DNA of 64,000 nucleotides from Scenedesmus sp. ARA3 (taxonomy: Eukaryota > Chlorophyta > Chlorophyceae > Sphaeropleales > Scenedesmaceae): the NCBI GenBank assembly GCA_004335835.1, contig RWJK01001026.1, forward strand, positions 15,665-79,664, read 5' to 3'. Both the position numbers and the translations under genes were made by a program. The first letter of the stretch is position 1, and each line of letters starts with the position of its first letter. The notes beneath the pieces are model-generated. The model had not been told where the DNA came from, searched no databases, and was given only the letters and a program-made list of their open reading frames with translations. Positions 56,334 to 64,000 of this stretch are shown one piece after another.

Positions 56334-58239
56334 TGCAGCGGCACGGTGAATTGGTTGTGTTGTGGCGTTTCACAGGTGACACAAGCCCACAGCATATGCT
56401 GCCCACACCATGCAGTTTCATGTGCATAAAGGTTGCCTCAATCCAATGACGGGTTTGTTGCGCATGCAGGCCCGGTGGTGGGCATTATGTTGCATTGTGC
56501 TGCTGCAATGCGAGTATACCCCCAACTTTGTTCACAAGGTGGCAGGGCCCTGTACATATGTACATGCGGCAATGGCATCTCCAGGGCTGTATTGTGACCG
56601 CATGTGCTGGAACTGGCATGGAGCGTGTGCACGCCCCTGTGTCGGCTGGTGAGGTTATACTCTTCCCCAGCATGTATGCTGGGCACTGATGTAAAATGAC
56701 GAATTCTATACAAAGTCAGGATCCAAAGGACGCTCAGGGACGCTGGTCATGCACACCTGCGCACCTTCAAGCAATGCTGAGCCAAAAGACCCCCGCCTCA
56801 AGCAATGCTGAGCAGGGGAGTGTGGTGTCCCTAGTTGCATTGTTTGCAGACTGGTGGTGCCAGCCCAGGGCATGCAGCACAATTGATGCAGTGCGGAGAG
56901 CATGCAGAGCAAGGTTTTTTGCATAGCAAGTTGGCATCTGATGCAGTGCAAACTGCATGCATGGCTAGTTTTGTAACCTGTGATTGTTCACATCATTCTG
57001 GATCCTGGAGTCGTATAAATTCGTCATTTCCATCATCACAGGCAAGCACCCCACTTGCAGGAAGCTTGGTGTTGGGAGCTTGCCTCAGGCAAGTTGTCAC
57101 AAGTGGAGACGGTACAGCGTCCTGTGAACCAAAATTCTGTTCAGCAATGCTGAGCTCAAATGCTATTTGCGAAATGAATTATATGCAGCTTTCAAATAGG
57201 TTGACTCGGGCGATGGCTAGGCAGGCGCAGCCCAGCTGCTCGCGGCATTTTCCATTTCACTGTAGCCGTCACATTGATCAATGTCATGACTGCAGGGTAG
57301 CTACCCTATAGGGGTTCCAGCAGATTTTTCTACTTGCTTGTATCACGTATTTGACCTCGTAAACGCAATGAGATACGTACTAGGATTGTATGTGCGAAGT
57401 TTAATGGCCTGCTTGGCTGTCTAGACAGAGTTATGGGGTGGTCACTTTTCAGGCACATGACACCGGTGCGTACCCACGTGAGGGGCCAACGGAAGGGCAC
57501 GAGGCCCGCTAGTGCGCTGATGACGCCTCAGGTCAAACGTATGGCAGTTTAGGTGAAGTTCCTGCTATTTTGGGCTGCTGGGTGCTGACCGAGGGTTCGT
57601 GTTCCGTCGGGGCCTGGAGCGTATCATGCTGCCTTTGAACTCGTTTACAGATATGACTGGGCATGCAGGCATGGTTCTGACTTACATTCTAAGACTTGTT
57701 ATTTGTATACGGTCTTAATCTTGAAGTGCACGTATACGTATACGGAGTGTTGTATACGTAGTAAAGAGTCTTGTTGGTTTACAAGCTCTCGCCTTGAATG
57801 AACCGGTAATCCTTTCAATCAAACTACTTCATCAGCTAAATGTTTAGCACCGTGTGCACCCACTAGCATCTGGATACTTCTTCTGCGCCTTTCCGGCACT
57901 CTCCGAAACCGATAAAAGCCTTCCAGCAACCAGCCGGACAACTATATTCTGATAATCAAGCGTCTCTGCAACAGCTACACCATCACGCATTGCAGGTGCA
58001 TCATTTGACGGACTCCATGAGGAGCACCGCGGTGCATGCCTTGCTGACAGCTGGGCATGGTACAAACGTAGCGAACAAGTGGCCTACATATAAATGTCAA
58101 GCTTTCAACGACGAATCTAAATCAATTTGAGTTGTTAGCAGTGGCACAGTGTGCTGCAAGAAAAGAGCTAAAAACACGTTGCCCTGAAGTGCCCCGACTC
58201 CTGTGTACACCTGCTCAACGCTACTATGTCTGCCTGCAG
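56334..58239. other. Intergenic; first exons of the Cys-rich gene should lie here
   Basis: No coding stretch recognised. 57715-57765 is rich in GTATAC palindromic units. The signal-peptide exon of the next gene must be in this interval or just inside it, but I could not place it. Confidence 0.4.
56690..56694 (+). terminator. Candidate TGTAA polyadenylation signal for the Mpv17-type gene
   Basis: It lies 599 bp after the stop codon at 56091, a typical algal 3' UTR length. Confidence 0.35.
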
Positions 58240-60086
58240 GTGGCAATACGGTTACATACACGCTGTCACCGGGGCCGATCCTGTGTAAGACTGACAGCAC
58301 TGCCAGTAGCAGCACCGGCAAGGTTTCTTGGAACGTCTGCTTTGGGTATGATCCTCAGGTTCCTCAGGACGTCAACCCTTGCAACAGTGTTGCCACAGCC
58401 GTGCAACAAGGTGTAGGCTCCAAATGTAAATGCATCCCAAAGGATTTGGACATCACCGTCATCAGTGAGTGTCGCCGCAGCCACCGACTCAGCCTGTGTC
58501 ACCTGTTAGATGCTGATCGTCAATCGCAAGTTCAACCTCATCAGCAGCTCTGCTTGTGCTGGTCTTAGGCCGGGCACTGGCTGCCTGCCTGCATGCATAT
58601 GGTGGCATCTTCTCTAGTGCACGCCACAGTTGTGCTACTGAAAATGCACATTTTGCAATGTGCTGAACTTGAAAAAAGACATGATGTGATGATATGCGCA
58701 TACTAGCATATGCTAGTATGCAATGCATTGCAGGCTTGCGCTGGCATGCTGCACTCTGTGCTTGCTCAAATGCAAAGCATGCGGCTTTTCACACCACAGC
58801 TGCAGACTAGATGTGTTCATTGCTGATTCTTCAGTGCAGTCTTTCCTATGCGGGATCCAGAAGCCACACTCACGTTCACACCTTGTATGACATTAGACAG
58901 TATCTATGTGGCTGTATGCCCTCCCCTGTGACATGGAGCAGGGGCTCACTGTGTCAGCACCACTGAGCTAACACACAGCGTTGCCCTGTTTTGCTGTGCC
59001 CTGCAGAGTGCGGCACAGACAGCTGCCCTGCTTGGGCAAATACCACCGCACTGACACGTTGCAGTGTCAACAAGTTTACCCGCAGCACAACTGTCACAGG
59101 CAAGAAGAAGAAGAAGGTCAGGGCCACAGCTCCTCTGGCAACCACAGTCATCACAAGCCCTAACTGCTGGCCAGCAGATGCAACCCCGACTGACATCTGC
59201 ATTGAACACACTGGTGAGTTTGTGGGCTGAAGGCTATTGGCTGCTCTAGCAGCAACTTGCAGGGGATACATATATTTATTAAGGCACTACCGCTGAGTTG
59301 TATACGCCAATCTTGTGAGGTGGTGAAAAAAATGGCACAAGCTACGCTGCCAAACAGGATTGTATGAGTGATGCAACCAGCAGCACTGCTATTCTGTCAT
59401 GACGACAGAAGGCTGATTAGCACTGCCCCTCTGCAAGCGACTGGACACATTGTACTCTGCCTACATGCAAGGATACTGTGCTGCAGACAAACACTGTTGC
59501 ACATGCAGTCTGCCTTGTGTAGAGTCAGAAGGCACCGTGCACATTATCAGCCAGTTGAGCCTGCATCACCATTAATGCAGCGGAGCCGCAGCATGCTCAC
59601 AAAACTGCCTGATGCCTCTGCTCTGGGCAGGACAATGCTATGCCAATCCCACCTGTTCTGGGGAAACAAGAAGTGGTCACTGCGTGCAAAATCGGGACCC
59701 TTCTCAGCAGTTTTCATGCTTTTTCGAATTCAAGAGCACAACCATGGTAAGTTCCAGTGCACAGTACTGCACACACACTGTTCCCCAATCCCGGGGGTCA
59801 GGCTGACACTCATAGCTATAATATGATGATGTGGATGGTGGTGTGAGCTTGCATTGCACAGACCTGCTATGCAATTGACGCTCAACTCATTCCTGTTGTG
59901 AGTCGTTGCAAAAGGCTCCTCTGCTGGTGTACGTGTGCCTGCTTTGTGTCTTTCTCCTGCACTGTGTGTGCCGGCAGTTGTGATGTAGCACGGCAGCAAC
60001 ACTACGTGCATTGCAGCAGCTGTGGAGTGCACGTGTTCTCTTATTTTGTTTGTTAAGCATACATGTCTGCACATCCAGTTGATTGT

Positions 60087-60149
<63 letters not shown>

Positions 60150-61129
60150 CCAGCATGCGTCCTACAGGCTGGGTTGTGCAAGACAACAGGGCTGCGATAC
60201 ATAAACTTTGCTTGATTTGGGCGGGGCAGGCACAGCATTTTTGTCATGATGTTTGCTCTGTGGTTTTGATTTGCGACTGCCTTGGGGAACGGCTTAAAGA
60301 ATGGTTTAATTAAGCAGTTGTAAGTGCAGTGAAACAATTGTTTCATGAACTGCTCAAGCCGCAACATGTCTTGTGACAATCATCGTTGCACTTTTACTCT
60401 TGCAAAAAAGGCTTATGTTGCTGGACAATCCCATGGCAGTACTAGTGTCACCAGCTCACAAACAGTTGTGCCTGCTGCCTGCGTCACTCCTCTGGCCCTT
60501 TTGCTCAACAGGTTTGCAGGGCTGTTGCAGGAATCTGCGATGTGGAGGAAAAGTGCGATGGGACCAGGAAAGACTGCCCCACCGACGAGTTTCTCAGTGG
60601 AAACGAATGCAGAGCCAAAAATGGCGCCTGTGACGTGGCAGAGACGTGCAATGGAAACGGCCCCGGCTGTCCCAACGATGGAGTTGCCGCTGGAGGTGTG
60701 GAGTGCAGGCCCGTTGCTGGTGTCTGCGACGTGGCAGAGGCGTGTGATGGGACAAACAAAGGCTGCCCCTCTGATGTACTCCTCACTACCGTATGCAGGT
60801 CCATCGCCGGTCCTTGTGACCTGGCAGAGTCCTGCGATGGGGTACACGCAGACTGTCCGACTGACTCATTCAGGCCATCAAGTTATAAATGTAGAGATGC
60901 ATCTGGCTGCTGCGACAAGGACGACTACTGCACTGGTGGCAAAGCAGCCTGCGATGACGGTGTGCAAGGTCCCTCTACCCCATGTTTGCAGGCTTTTGGT
61001 CCCGCAGGTGTCAACAGTCCCACTGGTGGGACCTGTGGCACAGGTTCACCCTGCGTCCGGACGTGGACGTGTGATGGCTTGAGCAAGCTGTGCCCCAAGT
61101 CAGCAACCAACACGCCCGGTTACATTTGA
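58240..61129 (+). CDS. Cys-rich extracellular protein with disintegrin-like repeats (5' end unresolved)
   Basis: Exons 58240-58464, 59007-59213, 59592-59746 and 60512-61129 join in phase to give about 400 residues ending TNTPGYI-stop. The first exons encode a beta-rich, Cys-poor module (NTVTYTLSPG, VNPCNSVATAVQQGVGSKC) and a basic KKKKK linker. The last exon holds at least four tandem units of the form C(R)x-(V/I)AG-x-CD-(V/L)-AE-x-CDG-x4-CP-(T/S/N)D, for example RPVAGVCDVAEACDG. This Cys pattern recalls the disintegrin region of ADAM metalloproteases and similar repeats in algal matrix proteins. No protease motif is present. A cell-surface or matrix role is likely. The third exon acceptor (59591) was chosen for phase and Cys content; an alternative nearby AG exists. 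Unlike its neighbours, the gene shows no exon-edge copies. Confidence 0.7.
60090..60147 (+). repeat. (CAG)n with a CAA interruption, intronic
   Basis: About 19 CAG units in the last intron of the Cys-rich gene, CAG in the sense direction. Confidence 0.95.
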
Positions 61130-64000
61130 ACACACCAGTACAGCTGCCAGGGCGCCAGACGTGTGGCACCAGTCATGGCGCTGAATGCTTTGCTGGAGTT
61201 ACTAGCACTGTTACTGGGTACAGCACTGTTGAGACAACAGCACCATTGAGTGGCCGAAAAGAGGCCAGCAGACGGTGTCAGACTGATGTGTACTGTGCAG
61301 GCAGCCATGCCCGTAGCTGTGGGGTCATTCTGGCAGCACAATTTTGGGTTGTTTTGCCGTCTACTGTGTGGATGCAAGCACAGATTTGCTGTGCACGTGC
61401 TGCCAGGTGCAAGCTTGTGCTCGCGCGGATGTGTGCTGCTCAACTCTACGTGACGGCATGTAGAGCAACGTATGTCTCAAATAACGCGATGTGTTATGCC
61501 ACAGCTGCCATTGCCACAGGCAACGATGCCTGGTTTGCATGTGCTGCCTGCGGAGAGAATGCGCGCCACTGGCCCTTGAAGCCTTTTGGCGCGCAAACGC
61601 AAGGCGTGATAGCCCCTTTGCAGTGTGATGTGCACTGTTTTCTTGCCTAGGGTTGGAGCCCTTGAACTGTTTCTGTGCTGGACTCTGCTGCTGAACTGCT
61701 GTGCCTGTACCTGTTTCCAGTTTGACGTTGCGTTGTAGTGTTGCGTTGCATTGCCTTGCATGCATTGTGCCAGGGGCCCAGAGCATGGCTCGCCACATCC
61801 CTCGAAGATGCTGCTGCAGTAGTGCTTGCTCGTTCTCAGCCGCTGAGCTGTGGCACAGCCTGGTTTGCTACGGTGTGGCGACCCTTACGAGGAGTGAACT
61901 GGTTATAGCACGTGAACGCCGTTGTTGCTCTGCCGTGATTGCGATGTTGTTGCTGTTGTGTTGTTGGTGAGGGCTGGGTCACGGCAGCTGCCAGCAACAA
62001 ACCTTCAAGATGTAGCCTCAGGCTGGTGTTTGGCCTGATCCAGAATACCGTTTCATACTGCGGCAGGCACAGGCAACACCATCACCGGCTGGTCTTGATC
62101 AGACCTGACGACAGGTCCGTGTGAGTTGGGCATGCTTGCCTACAGCCAGGCTCTTGACCCACTGGCCTGTCTTGCACGTATGATTTGCTGTACTTGTAGT
62201 GGTTGCTGGCATGAGCGTGTATTATGGATGCTGAGTTACACTTGCATGTACGTTGCTAGTTTTGGGAACTGTTTGTGACATGAAGTACACTGGCGAGTTG
62301 GTGTGAACTCCTGTTTCGTTGAGTGCTTTACGATTGTGCATTGTGGGTGCACTGTGGCAGCTGGTGCTGCTGCAAGGCTGGCCTTGTCTAGTGTTACTGT
62401 GCCCTACGACAGCAGTTCGGCAGCATTGTGACGGTACGGGTGTGGCTTGGTGTTGGTTGCCAGAATGCACGCAGTGAACGTGTCAGAGCTGAGAAATGCA
62501 TGTGCTGTACTACTGCTACTACTGCTTTGCACTACTGAACTGAGGGCTATGTGACAGACATACATGTAGTGTGTGGGCTGCAGCATGTGTGCTGGGAGGC
62601 ACAGACGTGCGGTACGGTGTTGCTGCTCCTTGCCGTGGGGACTTCCAGGGGATCAAATATATAGAAGTCAGACGGCAGCCACAATGTTTCGGCGCCGTGC
62701 CGAGTACATGGCCGATATAGTGGGCATTGCATCTGGCTGTGTTTTAGCCAAAGTTGATATGTGAGGGTGTGTGTTCCTGTTGAGAGGAGTCCTCTTTGGT
62801 GTATAGTGCTTGTTGTGTTGGCCAGTGGCTGTTGTTCAGGCCAATGCAACCAGGTGTGACCCACCATGGCATTGAATGTGCCGCATCAGCAGTTCTACTG
62901 CTTGTTACGCTGGATGCAGTAGTGAGGTTCAGGCTCTGATGCATACGTAACATTGTGCAGCATTGTGGCAGCATTCTGACGGCATTTCAGTGGTAATGTG
63001 GCGGCACTGTGGCAGCGTATGTGGCAGCATGATAGCGGCTGGGCGTTGATTATCTGCCAGACATCACAACGCATTGCCTGGGAAATGTTATGAGGTCATC
63101 TGCTGTACTTCTGCTCCTGTTATTACAGCGTGCCACCTGTCTCATATCAACATATGTTATATACTACACTGTGGTGTGAGGGCAGCAGCCCGGGTGCTGG
63201 GGTTGAACATCAGTGTTACTGCTCCTGTGTTGAGAAACCAGTCAGGGGGCACAAGAAAGAACGTCAGAGTCAGGCAGGCGTCATGATGTTTTGGCGTACT
63301 AGCCATTTGGCTGTGTATCTGCTTGCAATAGGACTGTCTGGCAAGAGCGTTTGGGTTTCTTTTCCCTAGGGTGCCTTCCTGTAGCGTGCACTGGCATATG
63401 GGTTGACTAGTTGCTGTTTTTCCAGTCAGAAAAGTCTTTTGGGGCCACTGAAGCACTTGGTGAACGTGCTTGATCAGCATGTTGATTTTGTACCGTGTCA
63501 CACCTGCTGCTGCTTGTTGCACATTGTTACAGTTTGTCACATCTTGTTCAGAATGTGCTGCAAAGGCATACTATGTAGTGCACAATTTGGCAGTGAGGCT
63601 TTGGCTGGCGGTCTGCAAGGTTGAACATATGCAGCCCGCCTTTAGGACTTGGGTTTTATCAGCGTCACACCGCTGTTTAGTCCTGACACATCATCGGCAC
63701 TAAAAATAGCATGCATGCATGTACGTTGGCGTGTTGAAGCAGCTTCAGCATTCCTTGCTGAAGCTAGACAAACTGAGTAAACGGCAGGGACCCTCAGTTC
63801 TCGGCGACTGGAACAATCTGCATCACACTGTGGCATGTGCGTGTTGTTTGTAGCCTTAAGAGTTGTGAAGCACAGGCGAAGGCTACAAGTGCACAGCAGC
63901 AACCAACATGAGCATCAGCTGCCCATTTAGTGGCAGCTTGAGCAGCAACCCAGCAAACATGTGTGCTGCATGTGTGCAACATCTGTGCTGCGTGTGTGCT
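61130..64000. other. No recognisable gene to window end
   Basis: Long chance frames exist, including one at 61090-61650 with many Cys that partly overlaps the preceding gene in another frame. None has family motifs or convincing splicing. The base composition is less CTG-rich than the rest of the window. Confidence 0.5.

Noticed and set aside
61090..61650. 186-residue Cys-containing frame after the disintegrin-like gene
   Set aside because: It starts inside the previous gene in another frame, lacks repeats or motifs, and is better read as 3' UTR.
1..64000. Transposons or insertion sequences
   Set aside because: No transposase, reverse transcriptase or integrase motifs, and no long terminal or inverted repeats were recognised by eye.

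Overview
The window reads as nuclear DNA of a green alga, probably a chlorophycean in the Chlamydomonas/Scenedesmus range. Genes lie on both strands and are split into many short exons by GT-AG introns of roughly 60-850 bp. Families are plant/algal in type (a PP2A B55 with plant-like signatures, full-length VTC, algal CotH). Long CTG/CAG runs occur throughout, and TGTAA polyadenylation-like signals lie downstream of some stop codons. I see no bacterial operons, CRISPR array or insertion sequence. Exon models were built by eye from GT/AG sites, reading phase and family similarity. For six genes the summed exon lengths are an exact multiple of three and the protein runs from ATG to stop, which supports those models.

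Layout, left to right. 74-1834 (+): 3' part of a CotH-kinase/lamin-tail-like gene. 1835-6340: gene-free DNA with a 24-bp minisatellite and decayed repeats. 6438-12904 (-): PP2A regulatory B subunit (B55). About 14094-19091 (-): large Gln/Ala-rich, Cys-rich protein with ankyrin-like repeats, possibly SBP-like. 20856-20987 (-): possible 43-residue Cys-rich acylated peptide. 21421-22962 (-): mitochondrial inner-membrane-protease-like protein lacking the expected catalytic residues. 24331-28565 (+): PCID2/Thp1 (TREX-2). 30111-37772 (-): very large SPX-VTC-DUF202 polyphosphate polymerase. 39318-44224 (+): half-size ABCG transporter. 47124-49418 (+): secreted modular repeat protein. 50690-52795 (+): TFIIH subunit Tfb4/p34. 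53505-56091 (+): Mpv17/PMP22 family protein with a plastid-type leader. 58240-61129 (+): Cys-rich extracellular protein with disintegrin-like repeats. 61130-64000: no gene recognised.

The genes do not form one pathway. They are housekeeping functions (phosphatase targeting, mRNA export, transcription/repair, polyphosphate storage, membrane transport) interleaved with secreted or cell-surface proteins.

The most striking feature is structural. In 10 of the 12 main genes, short tandem copies (spacing roughly 100-200 bp, often 105-109 or 127-140 bp) straddle an exon edge. Copies of exon starts lie upstream of the true exon and keep the AG acceptor. Copies of exon ends lie downstream and keep the GT donor. 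Copies of last exons lie downstream and often keep the stop codon. CTG runs also repeatedly sit directly before 3' splice sites. Together these suggest a genome in which local tandem duplication constantly creates decoy splice sites and partial exons.
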